Positions 24,442 through 33,419 of a DNA stretch of 64,000 nt are shown here, in pieces (positions within the stretch are counted from its first letter, which is position 1; the number at the start of each line of letters is the position of its first letter). The notes beneath the pieces were generated by a model. The model worked only from the letters and a program-made list of their open reading frames with translations, was not told the DNA's origin and made no database searches. A program made the position numbers and the translations under genes. Source of the DNA: Balneola sp. (lineage in GTDB: Bacteria; Bacteroidota; Rhodothermia; Balneolales; Balneolaceae); the NCBI GenBank assembly GCA_017643645.1, contig JAEPNB010000003.1, positions 124,001 to 188,000 on the forward strand. Reading direction: 5' to 3'.

Positions 24442-27192
24442 ATGTCAAAGAAACTTCTTTTTTTACTTGATGGGATGGCACTGGCTTATCGTGCTCATTT
24501 CGCATTTGTTAATTCCCGACTTAAAAATTCTGAAGGAATAGCCACCGGTCCTGTGCTTGGATTCGCGAACACATTGGTTCGCATGCTGGACGAAGAAAAA
24601 CCGACACACATTGCCGTTGCCTGGGATACCAAAGCTGCAACATTCCGTCATGATGCCGATGAAACGTATAAAGCTCAACGTCCGCCACAACCCGATGAAC
24701 TGAGAGTGGGAATTCCTCTGATCAAAGAAATGGTAGAAAATTGGGGAATCAAGAATATTGAGCAGGATGGTTACGAAGCTGATGATATAATTGGAACTAT
24801 AGCTTCAGGTGCAAATGCAGATGACGTGGATGTATATCTGGTTACACCGGATAAGGACTTTATGCAATTGGTACACGATCATGTGAAAATGATGAAGCCC
24901 GATAACAAAGACGGTGGATTTAATATCATAGACAGAGAAGGAGTGCACGATTATTTCGGAGTGTATCCGGATCAGGTGATTGACGTGTTGGCAATAATTG
25001 GTGATACTTCAGATAACATTCCGGGTGTTCCGGGAATCGGAAAGAAAGGAGCTCCAAAACTGATCAATGAATTTGGTTCTTTGGAAGAAGCCATCGCCAA
25101 AGCGGACACCATTTCCGCAAAAAGACAGCGTGAGGGATTACAGGAATTTGCAGATCAGGCGATGCACGCTAAATTTATGGTTACCATCAAAACGGATGTG
25201 CCAAATACGGTCGAATGGGAAGAGTTGGAATGGAATGGTCCCAATAAGAATGATCTTGGTGCTTTTTTCAAAAGAATGGAATTCCGCACGCTTACCAAAA
25301 GATATTTAGGCGAAGAACCCATCGAAAATAAAGCCGGAGATCAGGGAGATCTCTTCGGGACTTTTGTGGAGGAAGAACCTACTGAAAAGCTGGACGAAGA
25401 AAAGAATGCTTATGAGCTGATCAAAGACATAGACGGGGTTAAAAAGCTTGTTGAGGATCTAAAGAAAGAATCAGTGATCTGTTTTGATACAGAGACTAAT
25501 TCACCTAATCCGGTTTCGGCTTCTCTAGTTGGATTTTCATTTTCAGCCAAGCCCGGAATGGGGTTTTATATTCCTGTTAATGTGGAAGGAGCTTTGGATG
25601 AAAAGGAAGTGGTGGAAATTATTCGTCCGTTGTTTGAAGATGAGGGTAAAACCCTTGTGGCTCATAACTATAAGTTCGATTGGCTGATTCTCTATCGAGC
25701 AGGAATTCAGATCAAAGGAAAGCCATTTGATACCATGATCGCAGCATATCTCATTGATGCGACTCAAAAGATCAAGATGGATGAACTGTCGAAAAAGTAT
25801 CTGAATTATGAACCTGTTCCGATTGAAGCATTGATCGGAAAGGGAAAACGACAAATTTCAATGGCTGACTTGACACCTGAAGAAGTGTATTTGTATGCCT
25901 GCGAGGATGCCGATATTACGCTCAGACTTTATGAGATATTTAGCGAGCAGCTCACCAAAGATGAATTGGATGATGTTGCGAAAACGGTAGAATTTCCGTT
26001 GATGGAAGTATTGGCTGAGATCGAATATCAGGGAGTAAAGCTGGATGTTGGCATGCTGGAAGGTTTTTCAGAAGATCTGGCTACCGATTTGAAAGAACTG
26101 GAGAAGCAGATATATGAGAAGGCTGGTGAGGAGTTTAACATCAATTCTCCACAACAGTTGGGGACCATTTTATTTGATAAATTGGGATTGCCAGCCGGAA
26201 AGAAAACGAAAACAGGTCAGTATTCTACCAATGAATCGGTGTTGACTAAGCTCGCTGTGAAATACGAAATGCCGGATCTGATTTTGGAATATCGTCAGTT
26301 GGCAAAACTAAAATCTACTTATGTTGACGCATTGCCTTCCATTGTTGACGAAACAACCGGAAGAATTCATACAGATTTCAATCAAAGTGTGGCGGCTACC
26401 GGTCGACTTTCTTCGTCTAATCCCAATCTTCAGAACATTCCGATCAGAACAAAGCGTGGACGTGAGATCCGTAAAGCGTTTATTGCAGATGAAGGATTTA
26501 AAATGATGTCTGCGGATTATTCTCAGGTAGAGTTGAGGGTGATTGCTCATATCGCTAAAGATGAAGCGATGATAGAAGCTTTCAAAAACGGAGAAGATAT
26601 TCACTCCAGAACAGCCAAAGAGATCTTTCATTTAGATTCTTTGGAAGATGTAACCACTGATCATCGTCGTAAGGCAAAAGAAGTTAATTTCGGAATTCCT
26701 TACGGATTAAGTGCGTATGGATTAGCTCAAAATCTCGGCATCGAAAATTCAGAAGGAAAAGAGATGATAGATGAATATTTTGAGCGATTCCCAAATATTC
26801 TGAATTACATCAATGACACTAAACAGTTTGCCAAAGAACACGGATATGTGAAAACATTGATCGGTAGACGTAGGTATGTGCCTGATATCAATTCTGGAAA
26901 CTGGAATGTGCGTGGATTTGCTGAACGTGTAGCAATCAATATGCCGATACAGGGAACCGCGGCCGATGTAATCAAACTGGCGATGATCAACATCCACAAC
27001 TGGCTGAAGGACAACAACAAGAAAAGCAGAATGTTACTTCAAGTTCATGATGAATTGATCTTTGAGATCCATGAAAGTGAACTGGACGAAGTTCCGAAGA
27101 AGATCGAAGAATTGATGGAATCAGCTTTTGAAATGGATGTTCCTTTAAAAGTTGAAGCCGGTATTGGAGAGAATTGGCTGGAAGCGCATTGA
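24442..27192 (+). CDS. polA: DNA polymerase I
   Basis: 916-residue family A polymerase for Okazaki fragment maturation and repair. The N-terminal 5'-3' exonuclease (about 1-290) has GYEADDIIGTIA, TPDKDFMQLV and GDTSDNIPGVPGIG. The central 3'-5' exonuclease (about 310-500) keeps its active-site motifs: CFDTETNS (DxE), AHNYKFDW and YACEDADIT, so proofreading is probably active. The C-terminal polymerase domain has motif A SADYSQVELRVIAH, motif B RRKAKEVNFGIPYGLSAYGL and motif C LLQVHDELIFE. ATG start, single gene. Confidence 0.98.
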   Translation: MSKKLLFLLDGMALAYRAHFAFVNSRLKNSEGIATGPVLGFANTLVRMLDEEKPTHIAVAWDTKAATFRHDADETYKAQRPPQPDELRVGIPLIKEMVENWGIKNIEQDGYEADDIIGTIASGANADDVDVYLVTPDKDFMQLVHDHVKMMKPDNKDGGFNIIDREGVHDYFGVYPDQVIDVLAIIGDTSDNIPGVPGIGKKGAPKLINEFGSLEEAIAKADTISAKRQREGLQEFADQAMHAKFMVTIKTDVPNTVEWEELEWNGPNKNDLGAFFKRMEFRTLTKRYLGEEPIENKAGDQGDLFGTFVEEEPTEKLDEEKNAYELIKDIDGVKKLVEDLKKESVICFDTETNSPNPVSASLVGFSFSAKPGMGFYIPVNVEGALDEKEVVEIIRPLFEDEGKTLVAHNYKFDWLILYRAGIQIKGKPFDTMIAAYLIDATQKIKMDELSKKYLNYEPVPIEALIGKGKRQISMADLTPEEVYLYACEDADITLRLYEIFSEQLTKDELDDVAKTVEFPLMEVLAEIEYQGVKLDVGMLEGFSEDLATDLKELEKQIYEKAGEEFNINSPQQLGTILFDKLGLPAGKKTKTGQYSTNESVLTKLAVKYEMPDLILEYRQLAKLKSTYVDALPSIVDETTGRIHTDFNQSVAATGRLSSSNPNLQNIPIRTKRGREIRKAFIADEGFKMMSADYSQVELRVIAHIAKDEAMIEAFKNGEDIHSRTAKEIFHLDSLEDVTTDHRRKAKEVNFGIPYGLSAYGLAQNLGIENSEGKEMIDEYFERFPNILNYINDTKQFAKEHGYVKTLIGRRRYVPDINSGNWNVRGFAERVAINMPIQGTAADVIKLAMINIHNWLKDNNKKSRMLLQVHDELIFEIHESELDEVPKKIEELMESAFEMDVPLKVEAGIGENWLEAH

Positions 27193-27311
27193 GGAATTAG
27201 GAATAGGGGAATAAGTGAATTAGGAATAATTCTGATTTACAATTTTATCCTCAAATAAGGATGAAGTCATTTAGATGGAACATTTCTTATTAGTAAAGAT
27301 GTTCTGCTCTC

Positions 27312-28820
27312 ATGACTATCAACAAAGACTACGACGTAATTATTATTGGCTCGGGAATGGGTGGAATGAGTGCCGGGGTGATGCTTGCCAACGACGGCTA
27401 TAAAGTATTGATCCTGGAAGCAGCGGCTGTTCCGGGCGGGTGCAGTTCATCGTATTACAGAAAAGGATTTACATTCGAGTCGGGAGCGACTACACTCATT
27501 GGATTTGATGAGAATCAGCCGTTGTGGAAACTGGAGAAAGAAACCGGAATTCAAATTCCAAGAGAAGAAATCGCTCCAAGCATGACTGTTCGTTTAGATG
27601 GAGAGGAGATAATCCGGTATAAAGATCGGGAAGAATGGATAGAAGAAGCTGGTAGAGTTTTTGGAAATCCACAGGCACAAAGAGCATTCTGGGAAGAAGC
27701 GTTAAAAGTCTCTGATACCGTTTGGGATGTATCACTCAAAAATCCCTTTTTCCCACCGCAAAATATAACCGATTGGGGAAGACTGGCGATCTCAAATTCG
27801 CCCTTAGATATTTGGGTGTTACCTTATGCCATTCAATCGGTTGAGGATGTAATGAGAAAGTATGGAGTTGACACGCCTAAGTTTCGCCGATTCGTAGATG
27901 AACAGTTGATGATCACAGCGCAATCCAAAGCAGAAGACACACCGTTTTTATTTGGTGGAGCCGGCTTGACTTATACCAACTATTCAAACTATTACGTTCC
28001 GGGCGGACTACTGGAAATGATCAACTCCATCAGAAGTTTTATTCAGAAAAAGGATGGGGTACTTCATACCCGAGAAGCAGTTACTCATCTGAGTAAAAAA
28101 GAAGAAGAGTTCATCATTCAAACTAAAAAAGGAAATATTTACCAAGCTCCGATAGTAGTTTCCAATATCCCGATTTGGAACATGAAGGATATCACTTCAG
28201 GAAAAGTGAAAGAATATTTTGTAGAAGAATCTGAAGATTTTGATGAAGCATGGGGAGCGATCACATTAGGCATTGCAACCACAGATACTTATCCCGATGA
28301 AATAAGTTTACACCATCAAATTCATTTAGAAGAAGGAGATTCTATTCCGTTTACCAATTCAGATTCGATATTTGTATCTATGTCTCAAAGAGGAGATACC
28401 GATCGTGCTCCGGTTGGAAAAAGAACGCTCAATATATCCTGTCACGCTTCTCCGGAATACTGGTTTTCACTAAATGGTGAATATGAATCTGCTAAGAAAC
28501 AAACGGAAGAGTTTATAGTTGAAACACTAAAAGAAAAGCTTCCGGGTTTTGAACAAAGTGATATCGAAACAATTCATACGGCTACTCCCATTACATGGCA
28601 AAATTGGGTATACCGCAAAAAAGGCAGGGTTGGTGGAATCCCGCAAAGCATGGCACGCAGCTTGCTTAAATGGACACCAAACCAAACGCCATTCTCAGGA
28701 TTATATCTTGTGGGCGATACAACTTATCCCGGACAAGGAATTCCGGGCGTAACTTTAAGTGGTATCAACGTATATTGGCGTATCAAAAAAAATCAGAACA
28801 GAATTAAAAATCAGCGATAA
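27312..28820 (+). CDS. FAD-dependent oxidoreductase, CrtI/CrtISO-like
   Basis: 502-residue flavoprotein of the phytoene desaturase/carotenoid isomerase/retinol saturase-like group. The N-terminal dinucleotide-binding motif is IIIGSGMGGMSAGVMLANDGY with ILEAAAVPGG following. The C-terminal FAD signature LYLVGDTTYPGQGIPGVTLSG is typical of CrtI-like proteins. The substrate may be a carotenoid or another hydrophobic polyene, but no carotenoid genes are nearby. It ends 9 bp before the first rhomboid gene. Confidence 0.85.
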   Translation: MTINKDYDVIIIGSGMGGMSAGVMLANDGYKVLILEAAAVPGGCSSSYYRKGFTFESGATTLIGFDENQPLWKLEKETGIQIPREEIAPSMTVRLDGEEIIRYKDREEWIEEAGRVFGNPQAQRAFWEEALKVSDTVWDVSLKNPFFPPQNITDWGRLAISNSPLDIWVLPYAIQSVEDVMRKYGVDTPKFRRFVDEQLMITAQSKAEDTPFLFGGAGLTYTNYSNYYVPGGLLEMINSIRSFIQKKDGVLHTREAVTHLSKKEEEFIIQTKKGNIYQAPIVVSNIPIWNMKDITSGKVKEYFVEESEDFDEAWGAITLGIATTDTYPDEISLHHQIHLEEGDSIPFTNSDSIFVSMSQRGDTDRAPVGKRTLNISCHASPEYWFSLNGEYESAKKQTEEFIVETLKEKLPGFEQSDIETIHTATPITWQNWVYRKKGRVGGIPQSMARSLLKWTPNQTPFSGLYLVGDTTYPGQGIPGVTLSGINVYWRIKKNQNRIKNQR

Positions 28821-28829
28821 GGTTTTCCT

Positions 28830-29456
28830 TTGAATCAATTTTCACCGAATACTCAGTTTTCATTTTTCCCGCCGGCAATTAAATACTTATTGATCTGGAA
28901 CGGGATCTTCTTTTTGGCCACCATTAATATTTTTGGTTCAGGATGGACTCCGATGGGATCAAGTTTGGCTCCGTTACTTGTTTTACAGCCTTTCGGTGAT
29001 GGTTTTTTGCCATGGCAGCTGGTAACTTATATGTTCTTACATGCGGACTTTTATCACATCTTCTTCAACTTGTTTGCGTTATGGATTTTTGGGCAGGCTT
29101 TAGAACAACTATGGGGAACCAAACGCTTCTTGATATACTATTTTTTAACCGGGATAGGTGCCGGAATTATTCAATTATTTGTAAGTAGTGGTTATACTAT
29201 TGGAGCTTCGGGAGCTGTTTTTGGGATTTTGCTTGGATTCGGAATGATGTATCCAAATCGCAGGATCATGCTTCTATTTCCGCCAATACCAATCAAAGCT
29301 AAATATTTTGTTGGTTTTTATGGTGCACTAGAATTATTTAATGGATTAACAAGAGCTGATAGTGGAGTAGCTCATTTTGCACATTTAGGTGGATTATTAG
29401 TAGGTTTTATTTTGATCAAGTTGTGGGGATTAAAGAAACCATCCGAATATGCTTAA
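28830..29456 (+). CDS. Rhomboid family intramembrane serine protease (first of two)
   Basis: 208 residues with about six transmembrane helices, a compact rhomboid core. The catalytic serine is S127 in GASGAVFG and the catalytic histidine H185 in HFAHLGG. The L1-loop/TM2 block HADFYHIFFNLFALWIFGQALEQLWG is conserved. Rhomboids cut transmembrane helices inside the membrane. The start is TTG at 28830, ten bases after the oxidoreductase stop. It is followed after 20 bp by a second rhomboid gene. Confidence 0.92.
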   Translation: MNQFSPNTQFSFFPPAIKYLLIWNGIFFLATINIFGSGWTPMGSSLAPLLVLQPFGDGFLPWQLVTYMFLHADFYHIFFNLFALWIFGQALEQLWGTKRFLIYYFLTGIGAGIIQLFVSSGYTIGASGAVFGILLGFGMMYPNRRIMLLFPPIPIKAKYFVGFYGALELFNGLTRADSGVAHFAHLGGLLVGFILIKLWGLKKPSEYA

Positions 29457-29476
29457 GCTCAGATAATTAGAAAGAG

Positions 29477-30334
29477 ATGAGAAATCAGTCATACGATTCA
29501 TTTGGAAATACTTTTAAGCGAGGCTTCATGCGAATGCCGGTCGCTATCCGTACGATCATTGCGATCAATGCGGCATTCTTTATCATTCAAACTTTAGGTG
29601 GAGCAGCTTTAAACAATTGGTTGATTCCAAATCTTGGATTTGATCCGTCTTTCCCAACGGTATTTACTCAGCCATGGCGATTGATCACTTATTCATTCCT
29701 CCATGCAGGATTTTTCCACTTTTTGTTCAATATGCTATGGCTTTGGTGGATGGGGCGTTCTGTTGAAGAAACTATTGGTCCGCGTTCATTTATCATGGTA
29801 TATCTTGGAGCTACAATTCTAGGAGCTTTGGTAGATGCTGGGCTTGCTCAGATATTTGGGTCAGCATTAGTTATAGGAGCTTCCGGTGCTGTTACCGGAA
29901 TATTGGTGGCTTTTGCGATGTTATTTCCACGAGCACCTATTATGCTTTTTCTTTTGCCACCGATAGAGGCTCGTTTTTTTGTAGTTGGTTGGATAGCCAT
30001 TGATATATTATTCCTTGGAAGCGGTGATAACGTAGCGAGGTTAGTACATCTGGGTGGAGCATTGGGAGGATATCTGCTAATCAAAGCACATCAAAATGGT
30101 ATAGATCTGAGTAAAGTAATCCGATATTTTGAGTATCTTTTTGGCCGTTTGAAACCAAGTCCTTCTACAAAGCCGAAGAACAAGAATATGAGCATTGTTA
30201 AGGATGTTGAGATCGTTGAAGAAGTTGATCAAACCGAATTGGATGAAATTTTAGAAAAGATATCTAAAAGCGGTTATGATGCTTTGACGAAGGAAGAAAA
30301 ACAGAAACTATTCGAATTAAGTAAGAAAAATTAG
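29477..30334 (+). CDS. Rhomboid family intramembrane serine protease with cytoplasmic tail (second of two)
   Basis: 285 residues. The six-helix rhomboid core has S136 in GASGAVTG and H191 in [11 protein letters not shown], and [19 protein letters not shown] upstream. Unlike its neighbour it has a charged soluble tail of about 80 residues ([12 protein letters not shown], then a DUF6576-like helix [17 protein letters not shown]). ispG follows after only 7 bp, so the genes are likely co-transcribed. The two rhomboids probably differ in substrates or partners. Confidence 0.92.
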   Translation: MRNQSYDSFGNTFKRGFMRMPVAIRTIIAINAAFFIIQTLGGAALNNWLIPNLGFDPSFPTVFTQPWRLITYSFLHAGFFHFLFNMLWLWWMGRSVEETIGPRSFIMVYLGATILGALVDAGLAQIFGSALVIGASGAVTGILVAFAMLFPRAPIMLFLLPPIEARFFVVGWIAIDILFLGSGDNVARLVHLGGALGGYLLIKAHQNGIDLSKVIRYFEYLFGRLKPSPSTKPKNKNMSIVKDVEIVEEVDQTELDEILEKISKSGYDALTKEEKQKLFELSKKN

Positions 30335-30341
30335 GGCATAC

Positions 30342-31556
30342 ATGGCTTCTATAAAAAGAAGAAAGTCAATTCAGGTAATGGTTGGTGATGTTCCGGTTGG
30401 TGGGGGAGCTCCGATTGTTGTGCAGTCCATGACGAACACAGATACTGCTGATATTGATGAAACGGTAGAACAGATAGATCATCTGCACAAAGCGGGTTCG
30501 GAGATAGTCAGAATCACCGTAAATAATGATGCTGCAGCCAAAGCAGTTCCTCATATCAAAGAGAAATTAATGAATCGGGGAGTTCCTGTTCCTATTGTAG
30601 GAGATTTCCATTATAACGGTCACGTGCTTTTGACGAAATATCCCGACATGGCGGAATCGTTAGGAAAGTTTCGTATCAATCCAGGGAATACGGGTACGAA
30701 AACACGAGACGAGAACTTTACAACTATTGTAGAACAAGCCATTAAATACGATAAACCCGTTCGAATTGGTGTAAACTGGGGATCATTGGATCAGCAGTTA
30801 CTCGCACAAAGAATGGATGCCAATAACGATCTACCGGAACCTAAATCAGCAAAAGAAGTGATGCTGGATACCATGGTTGAAAGTGCAAAGCGTTCTTCTA
30901 AATTAGCTGAAGATGTTGGTTTGGCTTCGGATAAGATCATCATCAGTTGCAAAATGAGTGGTGTTCAGGATGTGGTAAATGTATACACAAGAATTGCTGA
31001 AGTCATTGATTACCCGCTTCATGTTGGTTTAACAGAAGCAGGAATGGGCATGAAGGGAATGGTGGCCAGTGCTTCGGCGCTTTCGGTGATCTTACAAAGA
31101 GGAATTGGTGATACGATACGAGTTTCGTTAACACCTCAGCCCGGCGCTGACAGGGCACTGGAGGTTCAGGTTGCACAGCAAGTGCTTCAATCACTGGGAA
31201 TCAGGAGTTTTATTCCACAGGTGACTTCCTGCCCGGGATGTGGACGTACAAAAAGTACATATTTCCAGGAATTAGCTGAAGAGATCCAGGATTATATTGT
31301 AGAATCTATGCCGGTTTGGAGAGAAATATATCCCGGTGTGGAAGAAATGGATGTTGCGGTAATGGGTTGTGTGGTAAACGGACCCGGAGAATCACGAGCG
31401 GCAAATATAGGAATTTCTCTTCCCGGAACGTTTGAAGAGCCCAAAGCACCTGTTTATGTAGATGGAGAGCATTTCAAGACTCTTAAAGGGGATGGTATAG
31501 GAAAAGAGTTCAAATCTATTCTGAATGATTACATTGTAAAAAATTATAAGAACTAG
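30342..31556 (+). CDS. ispG: 4-hydroxy-3-methylbut-2-en-1-yl diphosphate synthase
   Basis: 404-residue IspG (GcpE) of the MEP isoprenoid pathway, an iron-sulfur enzyme that reductively opens methylerythritol cyclodiphosphate to HMBPP. The N-terminal TIM-barrel part has [17 protein letters not shown]. The C-terminal cluster domain has the [4Fe-4S] ligands C297 and C300 (SCPGCGRT) and C343 in GCVVNGPGE, with E350 the remaining conserved ligand. It is the short bacterial form without the insert found in plants. No other MEP gene is in the window. Confidence 0.97.
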   Translation: MASIKRRKSIQVMVGDVPVGGGAPIVVQSMTNTDTADIDETVEQIDHLHKAGSEIVRITVNNDAAAKAVPHIKEKLMNRGVPVPIVGDFHYNGHVLLTKYPDMAESLGKFRINPGNTGTKTRDENFTTIVEQAIKYDKPVRIGVNWGSLDQQLLAQRMDANNDLPEPKSAKEVMLDTMVESAKRSSKLAEDVGLASDKIIISCKMSGVQDVVNVYTRIAEVIDYPLHVGLTEAGMGMKGMVASASALSVILQRGIGDTIRVSLTPQPGADRALEVQVAQQVLQSLGIRSFIPQVTSCPGCGRTKSTYFQELAEEIQDYIVESMPVWREIYPGVEEMDVAVMGCVVNGPGESRAANIGISLPGTFEEPKAPVYVDGEHFKTLKGDGIGKEFKSILNDYIVKNYKN

Positions 31557-31675
31557 TTTTTCTATAAATGAAAGGTCGGTTACAGAAAAACAATCAGTTA
31601 CTTGCTCTTCCTTAGAAAATTCCTCTTTTAGTAAAGGAATAATTAAAGATTAATTAAGAAATCTTTAAAAACGTG

Positions 31676-31704
31676 TTGAAAAATGTAAGCGCTTTCATTA
31701 TCAT
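31676..31704 (+). promoter_or_regulatory. Sigma70-like promoter with LacI-type operator in its spacer
   Basis: TTGAAA (31676-31681) and TATCAT (31699-31704) are separated by exactly 17 bp. Within the spacer, 31684-31697 reads TGTAAGCGCTTTCA, an inverted repeat with one mismatched pair and the AAGC/GCTT core typical of LacI/CcpA-type operators. It lies 34-62 bp upstream of the first gene of the alpha-glucan locus. A LacI-family gene of the same locus (43969) is the likely repressor, which would block polymerase directly. Confidence 0.65.
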
Positions 31705-31737
31705 TCTTTCACCTTGGTAAAAAACTGTTAGCAATCA

Positions 31738-33411
31738 ATGCGTGATCATTTAATTTTATTATCCGGTTTGCTGTTTCTTTTTATGGGAGCGCTTTCCTGT
31801 AAGGAAAAAGTTGATGACAACGTATTGGCACAAATTAACGATTACTCGATTACCAAGATTCACTTCGAGAATGCCTTCAAAGAATATTATTACCGTACCG
31901 GAAGAGCTATAAGTGCAAACCCCTCTACAAAACTCTCCGTTTTAAATGCAAAATTCGATAATTACGTACTAGCTACCTACGCTGAAGACAGAGGCTTGGA
32001 TGATACGGAAGAAGCTTTTCAAAAAAGAGGGGAGATTGAAAGAAGAGTTTTAAATGAGGAATATCTGAATCAGGTAATTCTCAAAGATATAAAGGTAGAT
32101 GATACTGAACTCAACCAATACTTTGTTCGGTTCAATACAACATTAAGAGCTTCGCATTTATTTGCACATGACCTTGAATCAGCTAATCAGTTATATAAGA
32201 GGTTACAAGACGGCGAAGAATTTGAGAAATTAGCAAAAGAAGTATTTCAGACACCTTATCTGGCAAACAATGGTGGAGATGTAGGTCGTTTTACTACTGA
32301 TGAAATGGATATCGCTTTTGAGGAAGCTGCTTTTGGATTAAAGATTGGTGAAATTTCAAAACCGGTACCTACAGCTCAGGGGTATAGTATTATCAGGCTT
32401 ACCGATCGTTTTACAAAGCCTATACTCTCCAAAAATGAATTCGCTATAAAAAAAGCTGAAATTGCTTCTTATGTCTATAAAAAGAAGAAAGAGCTTGCTA
32501 CAAGAGAACATCTGTACAACTTCAGAGACAATTTAGAATTCGATTCTGAGATTTTTGACGCACTTTGGAATAAGATGAATGAGAATTATTCTTCAGCAAT
32601 TTCTAAGGATGCCGAATTCTTATCAAATCTGTCGTCAGGTAAAACTTTGGCTGTCTATAACGATTTTGAATTTACTCTTGATGATTTTGCTATCGAATAC
32701 AGATTTACTCCATTGTCTCAAATCAATGCGATAGAAGGGAAGCAGGGCTTTGAAAATTTTGTAATCGGGACTGCTTTAAGAGCTTATTTATTTAAGAATG
32801 CAAAAGAAGCAGGGATAGATGGTCAGGAAATTGTGAATGAGTCGATTCAGGAAACTTTTTATACCTACCTGGCTCAAAGTGCAGTTCAGGATCTTAAAAG
32901 TTCCATTTCAAACTCAGATCAGGAATTGAGAACTGCATATCAAAACAACAGTGAACGCTTTTATAAGCCAATAGAGGTTAATCTTTCCAGAATAGTTGTT
33001 GATACTGAAGAAAAAGCCAATTTTTTAATCTCTGAACTGAAGAAGGGAGCTGATTTCAAAGCTTTGGTGGAAAAGCACACCATTATAAATGAAGACTTGC
33101 TTACAAATGGGGAGTTGGGTTTTGAAAGCATTAAGAATTATGGCTCTTATGCACCTAAAATTTCTGAACTAAAAGTGGGTGATATTTCAGAAGTGATTAA
33201 TTATCAAACAGGTCAGTACACTATCTATAAGATGAATGGAAAGATTGAAGGCCGCCCTTTGACATTTGATGAGGCCAAAGAATCAGTTGATAGGTTTTTG
33301 TTGAATAAGAAATTAGAAGCCATAAAGGATAAGACAATCAGGGATGTTAAAGAAAAGCATAATGCTCTTATTGATATCGAAAAATTAAACGAAGTTACTA
33401 TTCAAATTTGA
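31738..33411 (+). CDS. PpiC/SurA-type peptidylprolyl isomerase lipoprotein
   Basis: 557 residues. The N-terminal signal (LILLSGLLFLFMGALSC) ends in a lipobox with Cys near 21, so this is an envelope lipoprotein. Two parvulin-like PPIase domains are visible, at about 136-226 (LRASHLFAHDLES, NGGDVGRFTTDEM, IGEISKPVPTAQGYSIIRL) and about 418-505 (VNLSRIVVDTEE, NGELGFESI, VGDISEVINYQTGQYTIYK), on a SurA-like helical frame. The family assists outer membrane protein folding. Its 3' end lies 9 bp before the ATG of a TonB receptor, and it is the first gene after the operator-promoter, so a dedicated folding role for this locus is possible. Confidence 0.85.
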   Translation: MRDHLILLSGLLFLFMGALSCKEKVDDNVLAQINDYSITKIHFENAFKEYYYRTGRAISANPSTKLSVLNAKFDNYVLATYAEDRGLDDTEEAFQKRGEIERRVLNEEYLNQVILKDIKVDDTELNQYFVRFNTTLRASHLFAHDLESANQLYKRLQDGEEFEKLAKEVFQTPYLANNGGDVGRFTTDEMDIAFEEAAFGLKIGEISKPVPTAQGYSIIRLTDRFTKPILSKNEFAIKKAEIASYVYKKKKELATREHLYNFRDNLEFDSEIFDALWNKMNENYSSAISKDAEFLSNLSSGKTLAVYNDFEFTLDDFAIEYRFTPLSQINAIEGKQGFENFVIGTALRAYLFKNAKEAGIDGQEIVNESIQETFYTYLAQSAVQDLKSSISNSDQELRTAYQNNSERFYKPIEVNLSRIVVDTEEKANFLISELKKGADFKALVEKHTIINEDLLTNGELGFESIKNYGSYAPKISELKVGDISEVINYQTGQYTIYKMNGKIEGRPLTFDEAKESVDRFLLNKKLEAIKDKTIRDVKEKHNALIDIEKLNEVTIQI

Positions 33412-33419
33412 AGCAGTGT

